Assembly: GCF_014202115.1 (NCBI RefSeq)
Contig: NZ_JACHFW010000015.1
Coordinates: forward strand, 1 to 64,000
Source of the DNA: Catenibacillus scindens
GTDB lineage: Bacteria; Bacillota; Clostridia; Lachnospirales; Lachnospiraceae
Reading direction: 5' to 3'
Length of the DNA: 64,000 nt
This document shows, one piece after another, positions 7,577 through 15,700 of this stretch. The position numbers and the translations under genes are program-made. The notes under the pieces are model-generated. The model was given only the letters and a program-made list of their open reading frames with translations, did not search any database and had not been told where the DNA came from. How positions within the stretch are numbered: the first letter of the stretch is position 1; each line of letters starts with the position of its first letter.

Positions 7577-8649
7577 CGTTCCGGCTCCTTTTTCTTATGG
7601 ATGGGGGATTTTTTCTCCGGCTTTTCAGCAGGGCGCGGCTCCTGTTTCAGCTGGCGGCGGACCGAGGGGCGTCGCTGGCGCAGCTCCTTGGAGCGGTCCT
7701 CGCTGGCCAGGATGGTGACATAGGTGCCGGGCAGGTCCTTCATGCCGGTGATCGCCAAACTGCGAAACGGCAGCAGCGCCATCAGCTGGTCGTGGGCCTG
7801 GGTGCCTGCGCGGGCCAGAAAGTCCGGCGAAACGCGGGCCATGTAGTGGGTGCCGTGGGGGCTGTTGGGCGTATCCGGCGCACGAAGCTCCTGCAAGAGC
7901 CGGGCGGCCTCGGCGTGGATTTCCTCCGGCGTCAGCGGCTGGAGCCGCAGATAGTCCTGCCGCGCCTGGCTTAAGAACAAATCGACCAGGCCGGAGTGGC
8001 TGTCCACCACAAAGTCCAGGTTGCGTTCGCCGCCAAAGCCGTCCGGGTTGGATGGGATGTCCACCGTCTTGGCCCACGTCTTGTTGGCCGGGCTGAAACG
8101 CTCATCCCACTCTTTCTGCTGCACGGTGTTTGCCAGCACATAGAGAGTGCGGGTGTAGCCGAACTGCTCGATCACCTGGGGTACCGCGTCCTTGTCCAGC
8201 CGGTTGTCCCGGTAATGTTCCGAAATGGACGCCTCGATGGCCTCCTTGCAGGCGATGTTGGCGCGGCGGGACGCCCGGTACAAATCCAGGTCGCCCTGTT
8301 CGCGGGCATAGGCGGCGTCGTGCCGGTAGAGCGGCAGTTCCCGCTGGGTGTCCAGCGCCGCCTCGGCCCGCTGCTCGATGCTGTCCCGCACCACATCCAT
8401 GTAGGAAGTCTCCCGGTCAGAAAACTCCTGGTAGACGTCGGCCAGCGGGGACGGCGACGCCAGCAGCGCGGCGGCCCGGCTTTGGGGCAGGTCCAGCTCC
8501 TCCATCGCCATCAAAATATCCTCCCGGACCGTGTACTCATAGGTATGCTTTAGAATTTCCTCCGGGGGCTGGCTTTTCAGCCAGTCCCGGAACTTGTCCT
8601 GTTCGGCGGCCATCTTCTCATAGAGGGCCGTATTTTTATCGGTATTCAT
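7573..8649 (-). CDS. DUF3848/DUF3849 domain protein
   Basis: 358-residue protein found on conjugative elements of gut Clostridia. The N-terminal region (about 8-95, LYEKMAAEQDKFRDWL, YEYTVREDILMAME) matches DUF3848. The next part (YRHDAAYAREQGDLDLYRAS and ACKEAIEASI) matches DUF3849. The C-terminus is basic and low-complexity (EKPEKKSPIHKKKEPER). Its biochemical role is unknown. It sits one base after the chimeric Rep-helicase gene and overlaps mobC, so the three are one transcription unit. Confidence 0.8.
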   Translation of the reverse strand: MNTDKNTALYEKMAAEQDKFRDWLKSQPPEEILKHTYEYTVREDILMAMEELDLPQSRAAALLASPSPLADVYQEFSDRETSYMDVVRDSIEQRAEAALDTQRELPLYRHDAAYAREQGDLDLYRASRRANIACKEAIEASISEHYRDNRLDKDAVPQVIEQFGYTRTLYVLANTVQQKEWDERFSPANKTWAKTVDIPSNPDGFGGERNLDFVVDSHSGLVDLFLSQARQDYLRLQPLTPEEIHAEAARLLQELRAPDTPNSPHGTHYMARVSPDFLARAGTQAHDQLMALLPFRSLAITGMKDLPGTYVTILASEDRSKELRQRRPSVRRQLKQEPRPAEKPEKKSPIHKKKEPER

Positions 8650-8650
8650 A

Positions 8651-9970
8651 TCATCTCGCCTCCTGTTCGTGGTGTTTGGGTTTCTTTTCGGGGCTGCGCG
8701 GCGGCACCGGGCGTTTCAGCCCTTCCAGCACCGAGGGGCGGCTGCTCTTGGCAAGAACCGCTTCCGGCGCAGGGCGGCCCCGGCCGTCCATGTTCAGCAG
8801 TACATCCAGCTCGGCCAGCCGGGCGGATTTGTCCCGCAGCTCCTGTTCCTGGGGGAAGGGTTTGCCCACTTCGGCCTTGGCGGCGGCCTGTTGCTGGTAG
8901 AGATTGTCCAACTGGTTCTTCACCGCCTCCAGCCGCTGGGGCATCTGACCGAGTGCATTGTCGATGCGGGTGAGGTTTCCGCGAGGGTCGGTGCCGAGGG
9001 TCGCCCGGTGGGTCATCTGGCCTTTCAGCAGGAGCATATACTCCTGCCGGAAAGCGTCAAACGACACCGACATGGCGAAGCCCCGGTAACTGCCCACTGG
9101 CACCGGGTCGGTCCCTTTGACCTCCTTGCAGGCGTCCAGCAGCGCGGCCCCAGCGTTTTCCTTGTCGGTGAGGGTGTCGCCACGGACTTCCATCCCGGCA
9201 AAGCCGTCCTCCGGGTGGGGATGGGCGGCCAAGGTCGCCATATCGGCTTCCAGTCCGGCGATAAACCCCTTGTTTTTCTCGATCTCCTCCGGGAAGGTTT
9301 TCAGTAGCTGGTCCTCCAGGCGGTACTGTTTGCTCTGGTGGTCGGCCTTCATCAGCTTTAACCGCGCCACGTCCACATCCAGGTCCATGCGTTCCTTGAT
9401 GCGCGGGTCCCCGGCGCACAGCGCCTTGATCTCGGCAAAGGACAGCGCCGTTTCGTCCACATCGTCGCAGCTTCGCACCGGCGATTTGGAGGTCATGATC
9501 TGGCTGATGAATTTCTGTTTGTTTTCCACCGTACTTGGTACATCCGTTGTTTGTTTTTGGGTCTTTGATTTCTCTATATTTAATTCTGCGGGCTTTTCCG
9601 TATCTGGGCCATCCAGATACGGGTTTTCCGTATCTGGTGAAGCCGTATCCGGCAGGGGCGTATCCGGCGCTTTGGGCTGGGGCTGCTCGTAGATGACATA
9701 CTCGGTGTCGCTGATGCGGCCCTGCCGGTCCCGCATCTGGTGCCGGACGATGTACCCGGCAGCTTCCAGCTCCCGCAGCGCCCCGCCGATGGCGTCCACA
9801 CCCTCCTTGCAGATTTTCGCAAGTCCTCTGGTGGTGTAGTTCCAATCCTCCGGCAGGGACAGCATCATGGACAAAAGTCCCTTGGATTTCAGTGACAGCG
9901 CCTTGTCGCGCAGGTGATGGTTGCTCATCACGGTATAATCACGGGTCCGTTCAATGCGAAAAACGGCCAT
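8651..9970 (-). CDS. Chimeric protein: Rep-like winged-helix N-terminus fused to helicase/methylase C-terminus
   Basis: 439 residues from ATG 9970 (AAGGAG site; a GTG three codons upstream is less likely). Residues 1-95 match the replication-initiator/helix-turn-helix proteins of these elements (MAVFRIERTRDYTVMSNHHL; GLLSMMLSLPEDWNYT). A Pro/Asp/Thr-rich linker follows with near-repeats of PDTEKP. From about residue 150 (FISQIMTSKSPVRS, then LSFAEIKALCAGDP and GSYRGFAMSVSFD, LGTDPRGNLTRIDNAL) it matches the extreme C-terminal tail of the very large DNA methylase/SNF2-helicase proteins of Clostridia elements. No helicase or methylase motifs remain. The join lies near 9530 and probably marks a large in-frame deletion. 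Whether the product functions is unknown; the Rep domain could still bind DNA. Confidence 0.75.
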   Translation of the reverse strand: MAVFRIERTRDYTVMSNHHLRDKALSLKSKGLLSMMLSLPEDWNYTTRGLAKICKEGVDAIGGALRELEAAGYIVRHQMRDRQGRISDTEYVIYEQPQPKAPDTPLPDTASPDTENPYLDGPDTEKPAELNIEKSKTQKQTTDVPSTVENKQKFISQIMTSKSPVRSCDDVDETALSFAEIKALCAGDPRIKERMDLDVDVARLKLMKADHQSKQYRLEDQLLKTFPEEIEKNKGFIAGLEADMATLAAHPHPEDGFAGMEVRGDTLTDKENAGAALLDACKEVKGTDPVPVGSYRGFAMSVSFDAFRQEYMLLLKGQMTHRATLGTDPRGNLTRIDNALGQMPQRLEAVKNQLDNLYQQQAAAKAEVGKPFPQEQELRDKSARLAELDVLLNMDGRGRPAPEAVLAKSSRPSVLEGLKRPVPPRSPEKKPKHHEQEAR

Positions 9971-10035
9971 TTGCTTCACTCCTTCCAGTGTTCATGGCAT
10001 GAAAAAAGCCGCAATCTTCAAAAAGACTGCGGCGG

Positions 10036-10221
10036 TCAGGTACGGTATTTCCGGCTTCGCCAGGAATACGGCGGCTTCGGCACAGGGGGCCGGGTAAAGG
10101 TGTCCTGCGCGGTGCCAAAGGGCAGGCGCTGCATCACCCGGTCGATCTCGGTGCTTTCCATGTCATGCTGGGATTGGCAGTGTTCGCGGATGGCTTCTTC
10201 AATGTCTCTAACGGTACACAT
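10036..10221 (-). CDS. Small hypothetical protein
   Basis: 61 residues, MCTVRDIEEAIREHCQS..., with a good AAAGGA site. The N-terminal half is helical; the C-terminal half is Pro/Arg-rich (TRPPVPKPPYSWRSRKYR). It lies between ParB-side genes and the Rep chimera on the same strand. No recognised domain. Confidence 0.5.
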   Translation of the reverse strand: MCTVRDIEEAIREHCQSQHDMESTEIDRVMQRLPFGTAQDTFTRPPVPKPPYSWRSRKYRT

Positions 10222-10251
10222 AGTTCATTCCTTTCTTGGCAAGTGGTTGGT

Positions 10252-10530
10252 TTACGGGTGGCGGCGCTTTTTCTTCGGCTTGAAGTCGATGATGTGCCCC
10301 TCGACAACGTGGGCATGGCGCTTAATTTTGATCTGCTGGCTGCGCTGGGCATCCAGGGCCTGCCGGTAGCCGTCTTCGGTGAGAAACAGGCGAACCTCGT
10401 CGCCGGGGCTGCCGTAGGGAGTACGGGGCTTGCGGACCGCAAACTCCACCATCCAGCGGGTGCTGTCCTGAAACCGCTCCACAGCCAAAATGTTATGTCC
10501 TTTCAGCTCTCTGGCTGAAATATCCCTCAT
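10252..10530 (-). CDS. Hypothetical element-borne protein
   Basis: 92 residues from ATG 10530 (MRDISARELKGHNILAVE) with an AAAGGAG site. Beta-rich sequence with a basic tail (IIDFKPKKKRRHP), suggesting nucleic acid contact. It follows parB by 14 bases in the same operon. No function assigned. Confidence 0.6.
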   Translation of the reverse strand: MRDISARELKGHNILAVERFQDSTRWMVEFAVRKPRTPYGSPGDEVRLFLTEDGYRQALDAQRSQQIKIKRHAHVVEGHIIDFKPKKKRRHP

Positions 10531-10544
10531 AGGCGGCTCCTTTC

Positions 10545-11480
10545 TCAGCGTTCGTGCTGTTGCTGGCGCTTGCGCTGCCACTGTTCCAGCAGCTTGATGA
10601 TGGTCTCCTGCATCCGGGCGGGGGTGTAGCTCTTTGGAAAATACTTGCGCAGGGTGTCGCTGGTGAAGGTGATCTTGTCCAAGTCGCTTTTCTTTTCCTC
10701 CCCCATGATGACCCGCATCATGTCGAGGGTCAGGTGGCCCTCCTGGCTGTACTTTTTCAGCCGCTGGGCCTGGGAGAGCGACGGCGTGGCCTGTTCGCTG
10801 TCCATCGCATCCAACAAATCCACCTGTTCCTCTTTTTTGAGGAAGGACAGCTCATAGGCCGGATTGAAGGCGATTTTCTTCTCATCCACCATGTCCAGCA
10901 GTTCGGGAATCAACTCGGTGAGGCGGATGTAACGGGAAATCTGGTTGCGGCTTTGCCCAACCTGTTCGGCCAGAATTTCTCTAGACTCCTTACCGGCCAA
11001 CTTCCGCCCAACTTGGGCGGAAGTTAAATCCATACGTTCACCCTGATGGCGCATGGCCTCCAGCTTCATCTTATAAGCAAAAGCCCTCTCGCTGGGGAGC
11101 AGGCTTTCCCGCTGCAAATTGCTGTCAACCATGATGATGGTGGCCTGGTCGTCGTCCAGGTCTCGAACAATGACCGGCATGGTATCCTTGCCAGCCAGTT
11201 CGCTGGCCCGGTGTCGCCGGTGCCCGGCCACCAGCTCATAGCCGCCGTTCGGGTCTGGTCGGGCGATGGCCGGGACCAACACGCCATACTGCCGAATACT
11301 GTCGGCGGTCTCCATCATGGCCTCGTCATCCTTGACCTTGAAGGGGTGATCCTTGAACGGGTGCAGCTCGGACAAGGGAATTTCCAGAATCTTCTCCCGC
11401 TTGGCGTCGGCGCGGCTTTCCTCGGTGGAAAACAGGTCATCGACCGATGCCAGCTCTACTTTTTTCGCGCTGCTTTTCAA
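10545..11480 (-). CDS. parB: ParB-family partition protein
   Basis: 311-residue ParB/Spo0J-type protein. The nuclease-like N-domain contains the box ELVAGHRRHRASELAGK (a GERRxRA equivalent) around residue 85. A helix-turn-helix centre follows (ESREILAEQVGQSRNQISRYIRL), then a C-terminal dimerization segment. It would bind parS-like sites and, with ParA, segregate the element in an extrachromosomal state. Its start overlaps parA by 44 bases. Candidate binding sites are the palindromes at 12531-12600. Confidence 0.93.
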   Translation of the reverse strand: MKSSAKKVELASVDDLFSTEESRADAKREKILEIPLSELHPFKDHPFKVKDDEAMMETADSIRQYGVLVPAIARPDPNGGYELVAGHRRHRASELAGKDTMPVIVRDLDDDQATIIMVDSNLQRESLLPSERAFAYKMKLEAMRHQGERMDLTSAQVGRKLAGKESREILAEQVGQSRNQISRYIRLTELIPELLDMVDEKKIAFNPAYELSFLKKEEQVDLLDAMDSEQATPSLSQAQRLKKYSQEGHLTLDMMRVIMGEEKKSDLDKITFTSDTLRKYFPKSYTPARMQETIIKLLEQWQRKRQQQHER

Positions 11481-12258
11481 GTTTTATCACCTCCCGCGTC
11501 AGATTTTTGTAGGCTTCCGCCACCTTGCCGCCTGGGTCGTGGGCGAAGATGCTCTTGCCCTCGGCGCTGATCTCCTTGGCCCGAACGGAGTGGGGTATCT
11601 CAGTGCCGAACACCTTGATCTTGCTGCCGTAGGTCTCCCGCAGCAGGGCGGCGATCTCTTTGGCAAAGTTGGTGCGGTTGTCCACCATCGTCAGCAGGAT
11701 GCCGTCGATCTGGAGCTTGGGGTTCAACTGCCGCTTGACCTTGTTGATGGTGGACAGCAGCTGCTCCAGGCCCTTGGCTGGCAGATACTCCGCCTGGACA
11801 GGGACTATGATCCTGTTGGCGGCGGCCAGCGCGTTGACCGTGAGCATCCCAAGGGAAGGCTGACAGTCAATCAGGATATGGGAATACTGTCCCTTCACGG
11901 TGTCCAGATACTGCCGCAGGATGGTCTCGCGGCTCATGGCGTTCACCAGCGATACCTCCATGCCGGAGAGCTGAATGTCGGCGGGCATCAGGTCCACGCC
12001 CTCCGGGTGGTGCAGGATGCCCTCGCCGGGACGCAGCGGCTCGTCCATGAGGATGCGGCCCATCGCATCCGATAGGGTGAAAGGCAACTTGTCCGGCTGG
12101 GGGTTGCCCAGGCTGATGGTGAGGCTGGCCTGCGGGTCAGCATCCATCAACAGCACCTTCTTTCCGGCCTGGGCCAGCCCTATCCCTAAGTTGGCGCAGG
12201 TGGTCGTTTTGCCAACGCCGCCCTTCTGGTTGGCAACGGCGATGATTTGTGGGTTCAT
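11437..12258 (-). CDS. parA: ParA-family partition ATPase
   Basis: 273-residue Walker-type ATPase. It has a deviant Walker A KGGVGKTT near residue 12, an A' box MDADPQASLT, and switch/Walker B LIDCQPSLGMLT. Length and motif order are standard for ParA/Soj. It forms an operon with parB (44-base overlap) and continues into the rep-mobC genes. Its leader region upstream carries two minus-strand hairpin terminators, so its promoter should lie between 12259 and 12302 or transcription passes these. Confidence 0.95.
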   Translation of the reverse strand: MNPQIIAVANQKGGVGKTTTCANLGIGLAQAGKKVLLMDADPQASLTISLGNPQPDKLPFTLSDAMGRILMDEPLRPGEGILHHPEGVDLMPADIQLSGMEVSLVNAMSRETILRQYLDTVKGQYSHILIDCQPSLGMLTVNALAAANRIIVPVQAEYLPAKGLEQLLSTINKVKRQLNPKLQIDGILLTMVDNRTNFAKEIAALLRETYGSKIKVFGTEIPHSVRAKEISAEGKSIFAHDPGGKVAEAYKNLTREVIKLEKQREKSRAGIGR

Positions 12259-12302
12259 CGTATTTCACCTCGTTTCTGTTTGTTGTGTTTGGTTCTGGAA
12301 AT

Positions 12303-12350
12303 AGAAAAAGCCGCCACTACTTTCTTGAAAAAAGAGTGACGGCTTTTTCT
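12303..12350 (-). terminator. Hairpin with T-run upstream of parA
   Basis: AGAAAAAGCCG (12303-12313) extends to CCACT and pairs with AGTGACGGCTTTTTCT (12335-12350) as a 16-bp stem with one mismatch. It can terminate in either direction. It lies just in front of parA and may insulate or attenuate the element's main operon. Confidence 0.7.
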
Positions 12351-12381
12351 GATCCCGGAACGTAAGTCCCCGGAAATGCAA

Positions 12382-12411
12382 AAAGCGCCCAGCAGGTACA
12401 CTGAGCGCTTT
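12382..12411 (-). terminator. Second hairpin between rpsI and parA
   Basis: AAAGCGCCCAG (12382-12392) and CTGAGCGCTTT (12401-12411) pair with one mismatch; the minus strand continues with a T5 run. Confidence 0.65.
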
Positions 12412-12440
12412 CGCAATAAAATCATATTCATTTGTTCAGA

Positions 12441-12660
12441 TTTGGTCAAACTCTGCCAAACCCATCAGATAAAAAACAGGCTTTGAAGGCGCGGAAAGGG
12501 CACATCTCCAAAGGCCCAAAATCGGCCTTCGGTTATCCTATTTGGTAACCACTTGGCCCTCTTTTTGGCCTGATTTTTGCCGGTTATCCACTTGGTAACC
12601 ACTATAAATTGGATGAAAATGGGTCAAGTTTCATCAAACCGTATCAAACCATATCAAAGG
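12441..12660. repeat. Iteron-like and palindromic repeats (candidate origin/centromere)
   Basis: The element-rpsI spacer has ordered repeats. Three tandem 10-mers with a degenerate fourth ahead of them lie at 12621-12660 (cores TCATCAAACC, GTATCAAACC, ATATCAAAGG). A similar pair lies at 12441-12460 (TTTGGTCAAA, CTCTGCCAAA). Two near-identical imperfect palindromes of the form GGTTATCC...GGTAACC lie at 12531-12550 and 12582-12600. Repeated short sites next to parAB and a Rep-like gene resemble a plasmid-type origin or parS region. Function is inferred. Confidence 0.5.
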
Positions 12661-12696
12661 AAAAAGCCCGGAAAACCGCGATTTTCCGAGCTTTTT
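12661..12696 (-). terminator. rplM-rpsI terminator
   Basis: AAAAAGC-C-CGGAAAA (12661-12675) pairs with TTTTCCG-A-GCTTTTT (12682-12696), 18 bases past the rpsI stop. On the minus strand it ends in a T-run. Confidence 0.85.
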
Positions 12697-12714
12697 GACC
12701 GAGTTTGATAAAGT

Positions 12715-13107
12715 TTAGCGCTTGCTGAACTGCGGAGCACGACGAGCGGCTTTGAGGCCGTATTTCTTTCTCTCTTTCATACGCGGATCACGTGTTAAGT
12801 ATCCGGCTTTCTTTAATGTCGGTCTGTAGTCAGCGTCTGCTTTTAACAAAGCTCTGGAAATACCATGACGGATAGCTCCGGCCTGGCCTGTAAAACCGCC
12901 GCCGTGAACATTAACTAATACGTCAAATTTGTCAGTTGTGCTTGTAGCCTCAAGAGGCTGACGAACGATAACTTTCAGTGTCTCAAGACCGAAATAGTTA
13001 TCAATATCTCTTTTATTAATGGTAATGTTACCTGTACCTGGTGTCAGGTATACTCTGGCAATACTTTTCTTTCTTCTTCCGGTTCCGTAATATTTTACTG
13101 CTGCCAC
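12715..13107 (-). CDS. rpsI: 30S ribosomal protein S9
   Basis: 130 residues, full length. It starts [19 protein letters not shown] and ends in the invariant SKR tail that touches the P-site tRNA in the 30S subunit. It follows rplM by about 120 bases in the conserved rplM-rpsI pair. The mobile element begins right after its terminator. The 3' end of rpsI is known as an insertion target for some integrative elements in Bacillota; here the coding end is intact. Confidence 0.97.
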   Translation of the reverse strand: MAAVKYYGTGRRKKSIARVYLTPGTGNITINKRDIDNYFGLETLKVIVRQPLEATSTTDKFDVLVNVHGGGFTGQAGAIRHGISRALLKADADYRPTLKKAGYLTRDPRMKERKKYGLKAARRAPQFSKR

Positions 13108-13227
13108 GGTTATTCTCTCCTTCTAATTAAAACTTTTCTGGCCTTCACGTTCTCTCTGGCCCTTTAAGTGTTGTAACAGGGTGATATGTCCAAACTTTCA
13201 AAAGTTCTGTTTCACCGCTGCTCTTAA

Positions 13228-13662
13228 TTAATAGTTGATTTCAAGGACTTCCGGTTTCTGAGCCTCATGTCCGTGTTCTGCTCCGGCGTATACATGAAGC
13301 TTTGTGAACATCTGACGGCCTAAAGGTCCTTTTGGAAGCATTCCTTTAACGGCAAGATAAATAACGTCTTCCGGTTTTTTAGCCATTTTCTCTCTTAAGG
13401 TCATTTCTTTCATACCGCCAACATAATCGGAATGTCTGTAATAAACCTTCTGATCCAGCTTTTTACCTGTAACTTTGATCTTCTCAGCATTTATAACGAT
13501 CACATAATCACCGGTGTCCATGCTCGGTGTATATGTTGGTTTGTTTTTTCCTCTTAATACTTTAGCAACTTCAGAAGCTAAACGTCCTAATGTATGTCCG
13601 GTAGCGTCTACTACATACCATTTTCTCTCAATTGAAGATGCGGTTGCCACATAACTTTTCAT
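13228..13662 (-). CDS. rplM: 50S ribosomal protein L13
   Basis: 144 residues from ATG 13662 ([20 protein letters not shown]), preceded by GAGGAGG; the longer in-frame reading has no site. Core motifs [18 protein letters not shown] and [14 protein letters not shown] are intact. First gene of the rplM-rpsI operon. Its leader of about 120 bases contains a GGTAC...GTACC hairpin that could serve autoregulation, though this is only a guess. Confidence 0.97.
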   Translation of the reverse strand: MKSYVATASSIERKWYVVDATGHTLGRLASEVAKVLRGKNKPTYTPSMDTGDYVIVINAEKIKVTGKKLDQKVYYRHSDYVGGMKEMTLREKMAKKPEDVIYLAVKGMLPKGPLGRQMFTKLHVYAGAEHGHEAQKPEVLEINY

Positions 13663-13790
13663 GATTGAACCTCCTCGTGGTAAATCCATTCTCTGACATA
13701 AACTTTGTGTTAATTGTATCTTATATGATTGAAATACTGCCTCCGGGGCTTTGGTACGCAGTACCCATAAACATATCGTCACAATTAATT

Positions 13791-13819
13791 ATTATATGGT
13801 ATTGTCCCGTGTGTGTCAA
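13791..13819 (-). promoter_or_regulatory. rplM promoter
   Basis: Consensus TTGACA (13814-13819) and TATAAT (13791-13796) on the minus strand with a 17-base spacer, about 130 bases upstream of rplM. Confidence 0.9.
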
Positions 13820-13847
13820 GAAAAATTTATCAAATTTTTACATTTTA

Positions 13848-13979
13848 GTTTACTATTCACAGTCGATTTGAAGCAGGAACCTCCACCAGATGAGCAATCA
13901 TAATCTGGGGCAGCAGCGTTAAAGCCTGCAAAGCAGGCAGGATTGAGAATACAGCGTGGAGGGGACTGTAAATAGTAAC
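13848..13979. repeat. 132-bp structured repeat, cloverleaf-like, copy 1
   Basis: The ends are complementary: GTTTACTATTCACAGTC (13848-13864) with GACTGTAAATAGTAAC (13964-13979). Inside lie a second pair, CCTCCAC (13880-13886) with GTGGAGG (13956-13962), and two hairpins: CCAGAT/ATCTGG (13886-13908) and GCCTGC/GCAGGC (13924-13938). Its right part recurs inverted at 18610-18670. It has no coding content. It could be a MITE-like unit or a structured RNA, lying between the radical SAM gene and the rplM promoter. Confidence 0.7.
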
Positions 13980-13994
13980 ATTTCAGTTCGACCA

Positions 13995-14915
13995 TCAGGG
14001 ATTCCCTGCTCTAAAAACCCCGGCCCCGTCAAAATCCGGGATAAAACTTTCTGTGGCAGTCTCCCCCTCCTGGATAAAAGCATTGGTCACCCCAAGATCA
14101 AGAGCAAAGCGGATCAGCTTATCATAAGACTTCTTCCGGACTTTACGGCCAAGCTCCGGGTAACGGCTGTCCAGTGTGGGCAGCGGGGTATACTGGTTCA
14201 TGAGACTGATATAAATCTGATCTTTCCACGTCTCATATAAATACCGGACAACTCTGCGGGAATCCAGCAGGCAGCCCGGAAGGAGCAAATGCCGGACAAT
14301 GACCCCCTTTACCATACGCTCCCCGTCAAAAACAGCTTCCGGTACCTGGCGCACCATCTCCGCCAAAGCATCCTTCGCCCTCTTAAAATAGTCCGGTGCT
14401 TTGGAGTATCTGGCCGACAGAGATTCGTCCACATATTTAAAATCCGGCAGGTAAATATCCACATAGCCTTCCAGCATTTTTAGCGTCTCCACTGTCTCAT
14501 AGCCGCTGGTGTTGTAAACAACCGGAAGATTTAACCCCTGATCTTTAGCTATGTCCAGAGCTTCAAGGATCTGAGGGACAAAATGTGTTGGTGTCACAAG
14601 ATTAATATTCCACGCTCCCTGAGCCTGGAGATCAAGAAAAATCTCCGCCAACCGCTCTACAGATACCTGCCAGCCCTTTTTCTCAGTAGAAATATGATAA
14701 TTCTGGCAGAAAACACACCGCAGCGTACATCCGGAAAAAAACACGGCCCCGGAGCCATTCTTGCCGCTAAGGCAGGGTTCCTCCCACATATGGAGTGCCG
14801 CCCTGGCGATCACCGGCTGGTCAGGCATCTGACAAAATCCCAATCCATTTTTTCGGTCTGCCTGACAGCCCCTTGGACACAGGACACAGCCATCAGACCC
14901 AGTTATTTTACTCAT
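13995..14915 (-). CDS. Radical SAM protein (PflA-like)
   Basis: 306 residues from ATG 14915, whose ATGA overlaps the truA stop; an ATG at 14942 is possible but has a poorer site. The [4Fe-4S] radical SAM triad is CTLRCVFC (CxxxCxxC) near residue 65. Further cysteines precede it in CVLCPRGCQADRKNGLGFC, as in PflA-related radical SAM proteins with an extra N-terminal cysteine cluster. Later motifs include NLVTPTHFVPQI and YLPDFKYVDESL. The family relates to pyruvate formate-lyase activating enzymes, but no glycyl-radical enzyme gene is nearby, so the substrate is unknown. Coupled to truA. Confidence 0.85.
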   Translation of the reverse strand: MSKITGSDGCVLCPRGCQADRKNGLGFCQMPDQPVIARAALHMWEEPCLSGKNGSGAVFFSGCTLRCVFCQNYHISTEKKGWQVSVERLAEIFLDLQAQGAWNINLVTPTHFVPQILEALDIAKDQGLNLPVVYNTSGYETVETLKMLEGYVDIYLPDFKYVDESLSARYSKAPDYFKRAKDALAEMVRQVPEAVFDGERMVKGVIVRHLLLPGCLLDSRRVVRYLYETWKDQIYISLMNQYTPLPTLDSRYPELGRKVRKKSYDKLIRFALDLGVTNAFIQEGETATESFIPDFDGAGVFRAGNP

Positions 14916-15700
14916 GGCTTTTTTAAACCTTCTTTGTAACATATCTCTACAAGAGTCAGTCCGTGAGCCGGAGCTGTAGGTCCGGGGATCAGGCGCTGGC
15001 TGCTCTCAAGAACTTCCCGGATATATTCTGGTGATTTTTGCCTGAATCCCACTTTAAGGAGGGCTCCCGCAATGATCCGCACCATATTGTAGAGAAATCC
15101 ATCCCCTCTGATCGTCAGAGTGATCATATCCCCCTCTTTTTCAAGCTTGAGATCATACACTGTGCGCACTGTATCCTTCACACTTGTTTTTGTGGAGGCA
15201 AAGTTTTTAAAATCGTGAGTGCCGCAAATATAAGCGGCTCCCTGCCTCATTGCCTCAAGGTCCAGTCGCTGGGGAACAAAATAACTGTAAAGCCGCTGAC
15301 AGGGCAGAGGAATCCTCCGATTGAGTATTTTGTATTCATAGGTTTTGGACACCTTCTGATATCTGGGATGAAAATTCAGCGCCACCTCCACCGATTTCTG
15401 AATAACAATATCTTTTGGCAGCCGCTGATTCAAAGCCATGGCAAAACGATCTTCCGGAATGGACATATGGGTATCAAAGACGGCCACCTGCCCCAGAGCG
15501 TGGACTCCGGAATCTGTACGGCTGGCCCCAGTGAGCATGACCGGCTCTCCCACAAGGTCTTCAATGGCCCTCTGCAGGACGGACTGGATACTGACGCCGT
15601 TGGGCTGAACCTGCCATCCGCAGTAGTTGCTCCCGTCATAGGCAATGACCAGCAAAATGCGCCGTAGAACCGGCGCATCTGTTGGTTGTCTGTTCTTCAT
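14912..15700 (-). CDS. truA: tRNA pseudouridine(38-40) synthase TruA
   Basis: 262 residues. It isomerizes U38-U40 in the tRNA anticodon arm. The catalytic Asp lies in GASRTDSGVHALGQ (about residue 60), followed by RYQKVSKTYEYKI and the RGDGFLYNMVRIIAG motif. The order ecfA1-ecfA2-ecfT-truA-rplM-rpsI is the common Clostridia arrangement; here a radical SAM gene is inserted between truA and rplM. Confidence 0.96.
   Translation of the reverse strand: MKNRQPTDAPVLRRILLVIAYDGSNYCGWQVQPNGVSIQSVLQRAIEDLVGEPVMLTGASRTDSGVHALGQVAVFDTHMSIPEDRFAMALNQRLPKDIVIQKSVEVALNFHPRYQKVSKTYEYKILNRRIPLPCQRLYSYFVPQRLDLEAMRQGAAYICGTHDFKNFASTKTSVKDTVRTVYDLKLEKEGDMITLTIRGDGFLYNMVRIIAGALLKVGFRQKSPEYIREVLESSQRLIPGPTAPAHGLTLVEICYKEGLKKP

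Larger units (their letters stand above)
2415..12660. mobile_element. Reduced mobilizable/integrative element next to rpsI
   Basis: About 10 kb of clearly GC-richer DNA between the HTH-LysR promoter and the 3' end of rpsI. It carries a MOBP-type relaxase, MobC, ParA, ParB, a Rep-like chimera, a DUF3848/3849 protein, an XRE regulator, AbiEi/AbiEii and small accessory genes. These are typical of Clostridia conjugative elements, where they normally flank a large type IV secretion block. Here that block, an integrase and a coupling protein are absent. The likely state is a deletion derivative that could be mobilized in trans or is stranded. Ends are approximate: I found no convincing direct repeat between the rpsI end and the 2.4-kb side. 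The 2415-2607 stretch after the relaxase holds no gene I can support. Confidence 0.7.

Noticed and set aside
6964-7974. 336-codon plus-strand frame across mobC and DUF3848/3849
   Set aside because: Pro/Arg-rich shadow; the minus-strand genes have recognised domains and coupled starts.
12255-12449. 64-codon reading frame upstream of parA
   Set aside because: It runs through two hairpin terminators, has no ribosome binding site and no protein-like composition.
13663-13790. Known L13 leader RNA family
   Set aside because: Only one short GGTAC/GTACC hairpin is visible; not enough to claim the family.
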